Below are positions 17,953-25,416 of a DNA stretch of 64,000 nt, in pieces. The stretch comes from a bacterium (Candidatus Blackallbacteria) CG13_big_fil_rev_8_21_14_2_50_49_14. Lineage in GTDB: Bacteria; Cyanobacteriota; Sericytochromatia; UBA7694. The stretch lies in contig PFGG01000028.1 in the NCBI GenBank assembly GCA_002783405.1, positions 1-64,000 on the forward strand, given 5' to 3'. Under the pieces are notes generated by a model that worked only from the letters and a program-made list of their open reading frames with translations, did no database searches and had not been told where the DNA came from. Numbering within the stretch: the first letter of the stretch is position 1; each line of letters begins with the position of its first letter. Made by a program: the position numbers and the translations under genes.

Positions 17953-18513
17953 ATGAGTATGATAATTAATGACCCCAATAAGTCTCTTGGCATGAAAGGC
18001 CTGGACCCTCTGAGTATTCTCAAAAAACAGCCCCTTGATGCACAACCGAAGGGCCCTGTGCTTGAAAAAGATCCATTTCAACTTCCCCAAGAAAAGCTGA
18101 ATGTCTCTGAAGTGAAAAAAGGAACGGCTCAGCTGTTTCTTAAAGAAGATTTGCAAGGTATGCAAGACGAATGGCATAAAGCAGCTAAAACTGGCAAACC
18201 AGTAGCAGAAGTTCAGAATGCAGTACGCGAAGGTCAGTCTCCTGCGACAGCCATTTATAAACATATGAAAGCCCAAGGCTATTCCAAAGATCAAATGGCC
18301 AATGTGGCAAAGTTTCTTGAAGGTGTCATGAAAAATGGCAAGGTGGAGTCCAGCCGTGATGGTAATTTTGTTGGCCGCAACCTGATCGACGTGATCAGTG
18401 AAGGTATCAAAGAAAAAGGAATCTCCAGTAAACAGCTTGATTTATTGGCCAATGGTGATTTCTCAGTGAATGCCTATTCCGCCATGGTCAAAGACGGTCA
18501 ATCGATCTCATAA
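17953..18513 (+). CDS. Unknown protein, tandem paralog 2
   Basis: 186 residues. Shares the C-terminal helical domain with its upstream neighbour (VQNAVREGQSPATAIYKHM, NFVGRNLIDVISEGIKEKG, LLANGDFSVNAYSAMVKDGQ) at roughly half identical residues by eye. The N-terminal region differs and is lysine/proline-rich. Ribosome site AGAGAAG before the ATG. The gene ends at an intrinsic terminator, so the pair may be one transcript. Two highly conserved blocks, SRDGNFVG with NLIDV and LLANGDF, are the best handles for searching for relatives. Confidence 0.8.
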   Translation: MSMIINDPNKSLGMKGLDPLSILKKQPLDAQPKGPVLEKDPFQLPQEKLNVSEVKKGTAQLFLKEDLQGMQDEWHKAAKTGKPVAEVQNAVREGQSPATAIYKHMKAQGYSKDQMANVAKFLEGVMKNGKVESSRDGNFVGRNLIDVISEGIKEKGISSKQLDLLANGDFSVNAYSAMVKDGQSIS

Positions 18514-18530
18514 ACGTTAAGAATTTTAGA

Positions 18531-18559
18531 AAAAGTCACCCAAAGGGTGGCTTTTTTTA
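18531..18559 (+). terminator. Intrinsic terminator after the tandem paralogs
   Basis: Stem gtcaccc / gggtggc with loop aaa, followed by seven T. Confidence 0.85.
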
Positions 18560-18700
18560 TGCTTTATCTGCTACTGCCTATGATTGTGATTGCGGTATGA
18601 TCAAGGTATCAGGGACGCCTGCTGGGTTTTCCTGGCAAGGAACTCTTTGCCCCCTGAGCCCGTCACTGAACTCAGTGAAGAAAATAGAGAGAATAGAACG

Positions 18701-19480
18701 ATGAAGCCTTTCAACAGAATTCTAAACACAGGAATACTCGCTTTGAGCATGCTCGGCGTATTGTCTGTTTCTGCATGCAAAGGTATTTCGCCTGCTTTGG
18801 TGGCCAATCTGGCCCAAAAATTTCAAAAGGTCAATTTACAGCAGGTACATCTGGTTTTTCTCAATAAACTTCCAAGTGGTCAAACCATTCCTTTGGTCGC
18901 TTCTTCATTGAAATCCCTGCGTTTTAATTCGGCCTTCAGTCTGGATTTATCCAATTTAAGCCCAGAACAACCGCTTGAGCAAACCCTGCCTTTTATTGAA
19001 TCAGGTGAACACGTGATTGAATTGGAATTTAATAATTTCAAAGACATGGCCCAAATTCCGGTGATCGTGCCAGAGAAAACACAGTTGGAAGTTATGAATA
19101 TTCTGGTGATTCTTGCCTTTGATTCGGAAGGCAATGGCTTGCGTGAAGTGCAGGTGGGTTACGATCAGGATCGCAACCAAGAATTGGATCAGAATCAGAA
19201 TATATATCGCAGCAACAATGGGCACAGCTATAAGCTCTATCATCCCGATGGGACGGTTCAAGATTGGGATTCGCAGCTTTTGAATGCCTCAGAAAACGCT
19301 GCTATCTCTCCGAGTGAAAAAGCGCCCTTGCCCCCCGGAGCCGATAAAATTCAGCCCGTGGGAGGAGAGCAAACTCGCCCTGTTCCACCCACTCAGGAAA
19401 AACAACCTGTACCCATTGAGGTGCCTCTTCCGCCTCAACCTTTGCCTCAGCCCCTGCCTCAGCCTTTGCCACTTCCTTGA
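18701..19480 (+). CDS. Lipoprotein with proline-rich tail
   Basis: 259 residues from the ATG at 18701. Lipoprotein signal with lipobox LSVSAC and cysteine at residue 25, so it is probably anchored in the envelope. The middle (about 45-185) looks like a beta-rich domain, with HVIELEFNNFKDMAQIPVIV. A DxDxN-like acidic stretch follows (YDQDRNQELDQNQNIY). The tail repeats PLPQ/PLPP units and ends PQPLPLP. The last 22 bases overlap the 3' end of the convergent STAS gene. No family recognised. Confidence 0.75.
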   Translation: MKPFNRILNTGILALSMLGVLSVSACKGISPALVANLAQKFQKVNLQQVHLVFLNKLPSGQTIPLVASSLKSLRFNSAFSLDLSNLSPEQPLEQTLPFIESGEHVIELEFNNFKDMAQIPVIVPEKTQLEVMNILVILAFDSEGNGLREVQVGYDQDRNQELDQNQNIYRSNNGHSYKLYHPDGTVQDWDSQLLNASENAAISPSEKAPLPPGADKIQPVGGEQTRPVPPTQEKQPVPIEVPLPPQPLPQPLPQPLPLP

Positions 19481-19884
19481 ATCTCAAAATCCATATCCAC
19501 AAACAGACGCTTTTCTTCTTGCCACTGGGCTGTAATATTGGCCAGGGCTTTTGAACGGGTGCTGTGAATTTCGAAAATAGCGTCAAGATGGGCTTCTTTT
19601 AGAAACTGCTGCAGAATTGAGGAAAGATCGCACCAATAGATTCTGAGTTCGGGTTCGCAGGCCAATTCTTCAAGTTTAATCAAATCCTGAATCATTTCAG
19701 TGCTGAGGTGATCCAGGGCAAAAAAACGAATCAAAAGGCAGACTCTGCTTTTTTCAAGTAATTTAAATAGTTCGGGCCATAGGGTTCCCAAGCCCTTGGG
19801 AGTCGTGGGAGATAATTCCAAAAGCCAGATTTCTGGCGCAAAGTTTTTACTTTCAAGTTTTGAATGATGTACCAGAGTATGCAT
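19459..19884 (-). CDS. STAS-domain protein with altered phosphorylation site
   Basis: About 141 residues. The body resembles anti-anti-sigma STAS domains: a hydrophobic strand SRVCLLIRFFALDHLS, helix TEMIQDLIKLEEL, strand LRIYWCDL, and the final pattern LQQFLKEAHLDAIFEIHST plus KALANI. The usual DSSG phosphorylation motif is replaced by HLSTE, so classical control by serine phosphorylation is doubtful. ATG at 19884 is chosen because TATAAT (minus strand, 19892-19897) ends 7 bases before it, implying a leaderless mRNA. The frame is open further upstream, but that part reads through nuoA DNA. It is divergent from nuoA and overlaps the end of the lipoprotein gene. Confidence 0.6.
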   Translation of the reverse strand: MHTLVHHSKLESKNFAPEIWLLELSPTTPKGLGTLWPELFKLLEKSRVCLLIRFFALDHLSTEMIQDLIKLEELACEPELRIYWCDLSSILQQFLKEAHLDAIFEIHSTRSKALANITAQWQEEKRLFVDMDFEIQGSGKG

Positions 19885-19891
19885 GGCTCTC

Positions 19892-19897
19892 ATTATA
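19892..19897 (-). promoter_or_regulatory. -10 box of the STAS gene
   Basis: Perfect TATAAT, 7 bases before the ATG at 19884. Transcription would start at or next to the start codon. Confidence 0.5.
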
Positions 19898-19969
19898 ATC
19901 GATTTATGCAAAGGGGGATCCTCAGGTATAATACCCCCATACAGAATCAGACAAGAAAGTCGATGGCTT

Positions 19970-20335
19970 ATGTCCGAAAATGCCCTGGCGATGATCACAG
20001 TTTTGCTTTTGGCAGTTGCTGTTCCCATTGCCATTTTGATAATTTCGAATCTTTTAGGCGGCGGCAAACATGGCGGCACGCCAAGTAAATTTTTGCCCTA
20101 TGAATCGGGTATTTCCCAAACAGTGGGAACTGCAGATGATCGTGTTTCGATTAAATATTATTTAACGGCCATTATTTTTATTATTTTTGATGTTGAAGCC
20201 GTTTTTCTCTATCCTTGGGCTGTTAACTTCAAGCTTCTGGGAATTGCCGGACTGTGGGAAATGCTTTTGTTCCTCACTGTTCTGTTGGCAGGTTATGTAT
20301 ATATCTGGAAGAAAGGAGCCTTAAAATGGGATTAG
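19970..20335 (+). CDS. nuoA: NADH-quinone oxidoreductase subunit A
   Basis: 121 residues, the usual size. Membrane subunit of respiratory complex I with three helices. Signature parts: [20 protein letters not shown] and [18 protein letters not shown], the latter with the conserved acidic pair in the second helix. The ATG at 19970 is favoured by length, although the frame is open upstream. TATAAT at 19927-19932 is a likely -10 element. It overlaps nuoB by 10 bases. No nuoC-N genes follow. Confidence 0.92.
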   Translation: MSENALAMITVLLLAVAVPIAILIISNLLGGGKHGGTPSKFLPYESGISQTVGTADDRVSIKYYLTAIIFIIFDVEAVFLYPWAVNFKLLGIAGLWEMLLFLTVLLAGYVYIWKKGALKWD

Positions 20336-20859
20336 AGGATTTAGCTGGCAAGGGATTTCTGACCACCACCCTGGACTCTGTTTTAGACTGGGGGCGTAAA
20401 AATTCATTGTGGCCTTTGCCTTTTGGGACGGCCTGTTGTGCGATTGAGTTTATGAGCGTAATGTCTTCTGTCTTTGATTTCTCCCGTTTTGGTGCTGAAG
20501 TCGTTCGTTTTTCTCCCCGTCAGGCGGATTTGCTGGTGGTGGCAGGAACGGTTAATTACAAACAGGCTCCGATTCTGAAACGGATTTATGAGCAGATGCC
20601 AGAACCCAAATGGGTCATCTCGATGGGGGCTTGTGCCTGTTCAGGTGGTTTTTACAATAATTACTGTACGGTACAAGGCATCGACCAGATTGTTCCGGTG
20701 GATGTCTATGTTGCGGGGTGCCCACCTCGCCCTGAGGCTGTTCTTGAAGCTTTGCTCATGCTTCAGGAACGTCTGCGGGAAGAAAAAAATGTTCAATCCC
20801 ATCCGATTGGCGATGCGATTGAATCACGGCAAGCCCGCGAACCGATTTATATTCAATAG
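20326..20859 (+). CDS. nuoB: NADH-quinone oxidoreductase subunit B
   Basis: 177 residues. Peripheral-arm subunit that holds the terminal N2 [4Fe-4S] cluster next to the quinone site. The four cluster cysteines are present: the tandem pair in [11 protein letters not shown], one in [10 protein letters not shown], and one in [11 protein letters not shown]. The start at 20326 is supported by AAAGGAG nine bases upstream and by coupling to nuoA. An intrinsic terminator follows the stop by 7 bases, so nuoA-nuoB form a two-gene transcript split from the rest of complex I. Confidence 0.94.
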   Translation: MGLEDLAGKGFLTTTLDSVLDWGRKNSLWPLPFGTACCAIEFMSVMSSVFDFSRFGAEVVRFSPRQADLLVVAGTVNYKQAPILKRIYEQMPEPKWVISMGACACSGGFYNNYCTVQGIDQIVPVDVYVAGCPPRPEAVLEALLMLQERLREEKNVQSHPIGDAIESRQAREPIYIQ

Positions 20860-20865
20860 AATTGA

Positions 20866-20918
20866 AACAGCCCCCAGATCTTTGACGTTTGCGTCAATGC
20901 GCTTTGGGGGCTGTTTTT
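20866..20918 (+). terminator. Intrinsic terminator after nuoB
   Basis: Outer stem aacagccccc / gggggctgtt around an inner hairpin tttgacg-tttg-cgtcaa, then a T-run. It may also serve the convergent VOC gene. Confidence 0.85.
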
Positions 20919-20943
20919 ATGTCCTGGGTGGGAAAGAGAGTCG

Positions 20944-21381
20944 CTACTCGTTTCCGTTGGGGAAATTGAGCATCCAGTGAATGCCATATTTATCAACACA
21001 AGAGCCGAAATAGGCTCCCCAGAACATATCCTGAAGCGGTATTTCGATTTTGCCACCTTCAGAAAGTGCTTGAAAGAGACGGTCTGCCTCTTCCCGCGAG
21101 TCGGGCTCAAGACTGAGGTGGACATTGTTGCCTGAACTCAGCTTAAAACCCATGGATTCTGGTGCATCGGTTCCCATCAGTCGGTGTCCACCTAAAATGG
21201 GCAATTCAATATGCATGATGCCGTTTTTATCGGCTTCTGACATCTGATCTGCATTTGGCAGATTGGGAATATCCGAAAAGCGATGCAGAGAAGTAAATTC
21301 TCCGCCAAAGATCGATTGATAAAACTTGAAAACTTCTTCCGTATGATTTGAAAAATTGAGATAGGTACTGACGCTGGCCAT
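20944..21381 (-). CDS. VOC/PhnB-like protein
   Basis: 145 residues. Belongs to the vicinal oxygen chelate superfamily, PhnB-type branch: STYLNFSNHTEEVFKFYQSI, FGGEFTSLHRF, GIMHIELPILGGHRLMGTD and the C-terminal WGAYFGSCVDKYGIHWMLNF. Members of this branch are often annotated as glyoxalase-like, but most have no proven substrate. Ribosome site AGGAG and a near-consensus promoter are present upstream. Monocistronic. Confidence 0.85.
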   Translation of the reverse strand: MASVSTYLNFSNHTEEVFKFYQSIFGGEFTSLHRFSDIPNLPNADQMSEADKNGIMHIELPILGGHRLMGTDAPESMGFKLSSGNNVHLSLEPDSREEADRLFQALSEGGKIEIPLQDMFWGAYFGSCVDKYGIHWMLNFPNGNE

Positions 21382-21440
21382 TGCAAAACTCCTGTGTTTT
21401 TAATTAAATTTCAATGCTTTTGCGATTGAATAAATACAAT

Positions 21441-21467
21441 ATTATACGCTTGTATTTCAGGTGTCAA
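21441..21467 (-). promoter_or_regulatory. Near-consensus sigma-70 promoter of the VOC gene
   Basis: On the minus strand TTGACA (21462-21467) and TATAAT (21441-21446) are both perfect. The 15-base spacer is two shorter than optimal. It lies about 60 bases before the start codon. Confidence 0.6.
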
Positions 21468-21600
21468 GTTCGAAAGTGTAAAACCTTAAGGGAGCAAAAA
21501 TGCACTTGTTTCCTGTTAAAATAGGGTGCTGCTTCCCTTGGGCAGGAAATGAGACGGGCTGATTCATGCAAATTTTAGAAAAAAAGAATACAGAGTGTAT

Positions 21601-23487
21601 TTAAATTCGAACCAAGGTTTCAGGAATTTCTCGCAAACTCATGGTCTGAGATTGGAGTTTGGCCTGATAAAACGCTTGCAGATTATAATGCAGCGGTAAA
21701 ATACTTTCGCTCAGTGGGCGTTGGGCGATTTCTACCGGAAAGCGCTGGTTGCTGAAGAGACGCAAAAAGAGTTTGCGATTGAACATCAGGCTTTCTTCAA
21801 GCAGACGCAAATCAAAATGGGGGTTCTCATGCTGTATTCTTCGGGCTAAAAAATCCCCTGCTTCGCTGTAAAAAGTATCTATCAGATTGGCGTTCCAGAG
21901 CTGAATCTGCATGGAATTATCTGGGGTTAGGTACATCCCATCGAAGAGTGTCCAAATCAGAGTTTCCTGCTGGCTGGCAGGATAGCCTTGCTGGTATTTG
22001 TGAGCGGTGTCAGTGAAAGCTTTGCGAATTTCGTTTAAAACGGGATAGTTTTCCAGCGGGGCCGTGACAAAGTGCTCAATCAATTGCCGGTAAGAAAGCC
22101 GTGATACGGCATGCAAGACCATCAGCGTGGGTTGCAGCAATTTATGCGTATAGTAGAGAAAGGCTGTAAACCAGGCAAAAATGTGCATTTGAATCCAATC
22201 TGAGCGATTCAGGGTATTGCTGGCGATGATGATTTCCATCAATTCAGGAATGCCATCTTCTGCGGGGGTATGGCCTGGCAGACTGACCCAGGTGGTTTCA
22301 AGTTGAAAGCGTTCACGATAGGCGGGGGAGGCCATTTCGGCATTGGGCAAAAGCGTGGCATTGTGAAAAAGAATTTTGGTGTGTTGACCATTTTCAATGA
22401 CGGTATTGATACCCTCTACAAAGGATTCATAACTTTCTCCGGGCAGGGCCAGAATCATATCCGTATAGGCAACGATTCCTGACTGCAGAGCTGCTGCCTG
22501 TACCTTGCGATAGGCATCCAGAGAGATATTTTCGCGTCTAATACTGCGCAGGGTATGGGGGTCTACCGATTGCAAGGAGATTGCAGCATAGGTAGCTAAA
22601 CCCGCTTTGTGTAAAATCTCTTGGATCTCAATCACGCGTTCAGGCGTGTTTTTGGAAGTCTGGCTTTGAAAACTGAGCGGATAGCCGTAGCTGTTTTTCA
22701 TCGACGCCACATGCTTGGCGATCTCGATATCCCGTGGCAAAATCCCAAAATTGGCGTCACAGGTAAAGACATTGCCGACTTTGTTGCGGGCAATCCACTC
22801 AATTTCAGCAAAGACCCTTTCGATTGGGAAGCGATAGACTTTGCTTTGCAAGGCAGAGCCCCAATCACAAAAAGTACAGGCAAAGGGGCAACCGCGATTG
22901 GTTTCCAGCAATCCAATCCAATCTTGATTGTCAACAAAGAGAGGATCAAAAACACCCTCCAGATAGGGCGAGGGATACACGCTCAAATCTGTTTCCCGGG
23001 GTGCGGGAGGCTGATAAATAAACCGATCCCCCTGGAGATAGCTGATACCGGGAATATCTTCCCAATCCTGATGGGGCCAGCGTTCAATCACTTCAAGAAA
23101 ACTCTTTTCGCCAGGCCCATGAAAGACAAGATCCAACTGAGGATGTTCACGCAGAAAGTGCTCTGCTTGATCGGGGACCTGAGGCCCTCCTGCGATAATC
23201 AGACGTTTTGGATTTTCTTGTTTGAGGGCTTGGGCCAGTTTCAGAGACCTGCGCAGATTCCAGATATACAGGCTGAAGCCAATGATCTCGGCCTGTGCAA
23301 AATGCTGGTTGGCCTGAGCTTCGTTTAAACGTCGGTATTCTGGGGGAAGAAAGCTGAAGTGTTCAGGGTTTTTCGCATGTTTCAGCGCGTAGGCCTGGAG
23401 CAGACCGACTGAATAGGGAAAATAATGGCTTTTGCCAACCTGTTGGCTGATTTGTGCCAGACCAATTGTAATGGGTTTATTCTGCAT
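21601..23487 (-). CDS. B12-binding-type radical SAM protein
   Basis: 628 residues. The N-terminal cobalamin-binding-like Rossmann region (about 5-145) has IIGFSLYIWNLRRSLKLA and LIIAGGPQVPDQAE. The radical SAM barrel carries the [4Fe-4S] cysteines 200, 204 and 207 in RGCPFACTFCDWGS. Later TDMILALPGESYESFVEGI matches the family. A long C-terminal part (about 400-628) is rich in aromatic residues and not recognised. Substrate unknown; such enzymes methylate or rearrange natural products, hopanoids or cofactors. ATG at 23487 is chosen because TATAAT ends 6 bases before it; an upstream TTG at 23511 is less likely. Confidence 0.85.
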   Translation of the reverse strand: MQNKPITIGLAQISQQVGKSHYFPYSVGLLQAYALKHAKNPEHFSFLPPEYRRLNEAQANQHFAQAEIIGFSLYIWNLRRSLKLAQALKQENPKRLIIAGGPQVPDQAEHFLREHPQLDLVFHGPGEKSFLEVIERWPHQDWEDIPGISYLQGDRFIYQPPAPRETDLSVYPSPYLEGVFDPLFVDNQDWIGLLETNRGCPFACTFCDWGSALQSKVYRFPIERVFAEIEWIARNKVGNVFTCDANFGILPRDIEIAKHVASMKNSYGYPLSFQSQTSKNTPERVIEIQEILHKAGLATYAAISLQSVDPHTLRSIRRENISLDAYRKVQAAALQSGIVAYTDMILALPGESYESFVEGINTVIENGQHTKILFHNATLLPNAEMASPAYRERFQLETTWVSLPGHTPAEDGIPELMEIIIASNTLNRSDWIQMHIFAWFTAFLYYTHKLLQPTLMVLHAVSRLSYRQLIEHFVTAPLENYPVLNEIRKAFTDTAHKYQQGYPASQQETLIWTLFDGMYLTPDNSMQIQLWNANLIDTFYSEAGDFLARRIQHENPHFDLRLLEESLMFNRKLFLRLFSNQRFPVEIAQRPLSESILPLHYNLQAFYQAKLQSQTMSLREIPETLVRI

Positions 23488-23668
23488 AGCCTGATTATAG
23501 CCTGGAAACAACCATTGAGGGTTGTTTCAGCAGGATACCCATTTTTCTTTAACTAAGATTAAGTGTTTATTAACCTAAGCTTGGCTGGGACTTAAGAATG
23601 TTTTGCGGGGTTCTTGCCGACAAATAAATTATCAAAATCAAGTGTTAAAGATTATTCTGGAGGATTTT

Positions 23669-25210
23669 ATGGCAGGCAGTATTCAGTTCAGTAACGCCGA
23701 ATGGCTGGTTCGTTCCTTGGATCGCAATAACAATAAGGTCATGGATGAACTTCAAGCAGATCCCAATATTAAAAACAAAATTGACAGTGATAAAAATGGT
23801 GAGATCAGTTCTGCTGAATTGACCAACGCGATCAAAGCCGATGCAGTCGAAATTCGTCAGGGTACAGTTCAAGAAGCCAAAGGCTTCCGTATTTATGTCG
23901 AAGGTCTTGAAACCCTCAAAAGCGTTCATTCCACCGCGCAAAATGGTATTTCCAACGTCCATGTCTGGACACCTACTGTTTACAGCGATGACAATTCCCG
24001 CGATCGCTACTATAAACTGCTCGACAGCAACCGGGCCTATGATGGCGCAATCGACAAACTTGAAAGCTCCTTGCACTCAATCAAAGACATGACCGCCAAT
24101 GGCAATGATGCCACCACCCGTGCGATTAATATTCAGGCCAAAACGACCCTCAACAGTGCAAGTTGGCGTACCTGGACTGCGCGTATGCAGCAGAATATCA
24201 GCCAGACCCGTGATTGGTTCAACGATTATAGCCCCCGCTCAGGCAGTGGCTACCGTGAAACCCATGACCCTTTTAAACAAGGCGGAAGCGGCAATGCAGT
24301 CGGAACAGATCCTTTCAAACCCGGTAGCGGCAACAGTGGTTCTGCCAATGGCGTGGATCCCTTCAAACCCGGCAGTGGCCACAATGGTTCTCCCAATGGT
24401 GTGGATCCTTTCAAACCTGGCAATGGCAACAATGTGGGTTCAAACAATCCTTATGGCAACGATCCCTTCAATGGCGGCGGCAACCATGACAATAGCCAGC
24501 CTGTGATTCCCCAGGATCCCTACTATGATCGTCTGCAGCCCCATATTCGCGAACAGGAAATGATCAATACCAATCTTCAGGCAGCCTATGCCACCATGAA
24601 CAACAGCCTGAAGGCGATTGAACAGCAAACCCGTGATTTGCCTGATCTGCAAGCGAATATCCGGGGGACTGATGCCGCCATCAGCCGTGCTTTCAGCAAT
24701 ATCACCGCCATTGAAAACAGTTCTGAATCAGCCAATGTGATTGGTTCACGTCTGCGCAGCAAAGCTGATGCAACCGATGCTCAGGCCACTGGCCGTGCAA
24801 CACCCTATGCTGGCGTCGGCGCTGGTATTGGCCTCGTCGCTGGGGGCGCGATTGGTTTCTTTGCCGGTGGCAAAAATCTGAAAAATGCTGCCATTGGTGC
24901 CGGTATTGGCGCTGCTGCAGCGGCTGGAATTGGAGCCTTGGTAGGCCACAGCAAAGATCAGGGCTTTAAAGAAGAAGCCGTTGCCCTGCGTACCCTGGCT
25001 GGTAAAGTAGAAAGCTACAATCCCCAGGCAGATAAACAGACTGCGATGAATGCCAATGAAAAGCTCTATGATGCGCTTTTCGAGGCCCGTAGCGCCCGTG
25101 ATATTGACCGTGCTCAAGTTGTAGACAAGAGCATTGACGGTATTCGCAGTCAAGCCGCAGCTGTGGCTGACCGCTCTGGTGAGATCCTTCAGGCTTACCA
25201 ACAGAAATAG
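23669..25210 (+). CDS. EF-hand-like, repeat-containing protein with glycine zipper
   Basis: 513 residues from the ATG at 23669 (TCTGGAGGA upstream). Two EF-hand-like loops stand near the N-terminus: DRNNNKVMDELQ (18-29) and DSDKNGEISSAE (39-50), the second matching a canonical calcium loop. Residues about 199-275 hold DPFKPG repeats rich in Gly, Asn and Ser. Residues about 381-430 form a glycine-zipper hydrophobic stretch (AGIGLVAGGAIGFFAGG, then AAIGAGIGAAAAAGIGALVG) that could insert in a membrane. The rest is helical. No signal peptide. Function unknown; it may bind calcium. Monocistronic with two hairpins downstream. Confidence 0.78.
   Translation: MAGSIQFSNAEWLVRSLDRNNNKVMDELQADPNIKNKIDSDKNGEISSAELTNAIKADAVEIRQGTVQEAKGFRIYVEGLETLKSVHSTAQNGISNVHVWTPTVYSDDNSRDRYYKLLDSNRAYDGAIDKLESSLHSIKDMTANGNDATTRAINIQAKTTLNSASWRTWTARMQQNISQTRDWFNDYSPRSGSGYRETHDPFKQGGSGNAVGTDPFKPGSGNSGSANGVDPFKPGSGHNGSPNGVDPFKPGNGNNVGSNNPYGNDPFNGGGNHDNSQPVIPQDPYYDRLQPHIREQEMINTNLQAAYATMNNSLKAIEQQTRDLPDLQANIRGTDAAISRAFSNITAIENSSESANVIGSRLRSKADATDAQATGRATPYAGVGAGIGLVAGGAIGFFAGGKNLKNAAIGAGIGAAAAAGIGALVGHSKDQGFKEEAVALRTLAGKVESYNPQADKQTAMNANEKLYDALFEARSARDIDRAQVVDKSIDGIRSQAAAVADRSGEILQAYQQK
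24308..24472 (+). repeat. 48-base tandem repeats encoding DPFKPG units
   Basis: The codons for DPFKPG begin at 24308, 24356 and 24404, an exact 48-base period. Degenerate units lie before (about 24267, DPFKQG) and after (24461, DPFNGG). Unit-number change by slippage or recombination is plausible. Confidence 0.85.
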
Positions 25211-25220
25211 TTATGAATCT

Positions 25221-25292
25221 GCCCCATCTTCGGGTGGGGCCTTGTCTCCTCTTTTAACACTTGTCACCGGGCACTCAGCCCGGTGTTTTTGT
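25221..25292 (+). terminator. Double hairpin terminator
   Basis: First stem at 25221-25240 (gccccatc-ttcg-ggtggggc). Second, caccggg / cccggtg with 7-base loop at 25265-25285, is followed by five T. Confidence 0.8.
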
Positions 25293-25416
25293 GTGTTTAT
25301 GTAGTTTATCCCAGTCTCTTTGCGCGTTTCGGTTTGCTCTCAAACTGTTTTAAAGCATGTAAGTTCGGGTATACAAAAGGCAGTAACAGATTTGAAAGCA
25401 AAAGGTTATTACTTCA

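Noticed and set aside
17869-18294. 141-codon frame antisense to the second tandem paralog
   Set aside because: The sense gene has a ribosome site and strong similarity to its neighbour; the antisense product does not.
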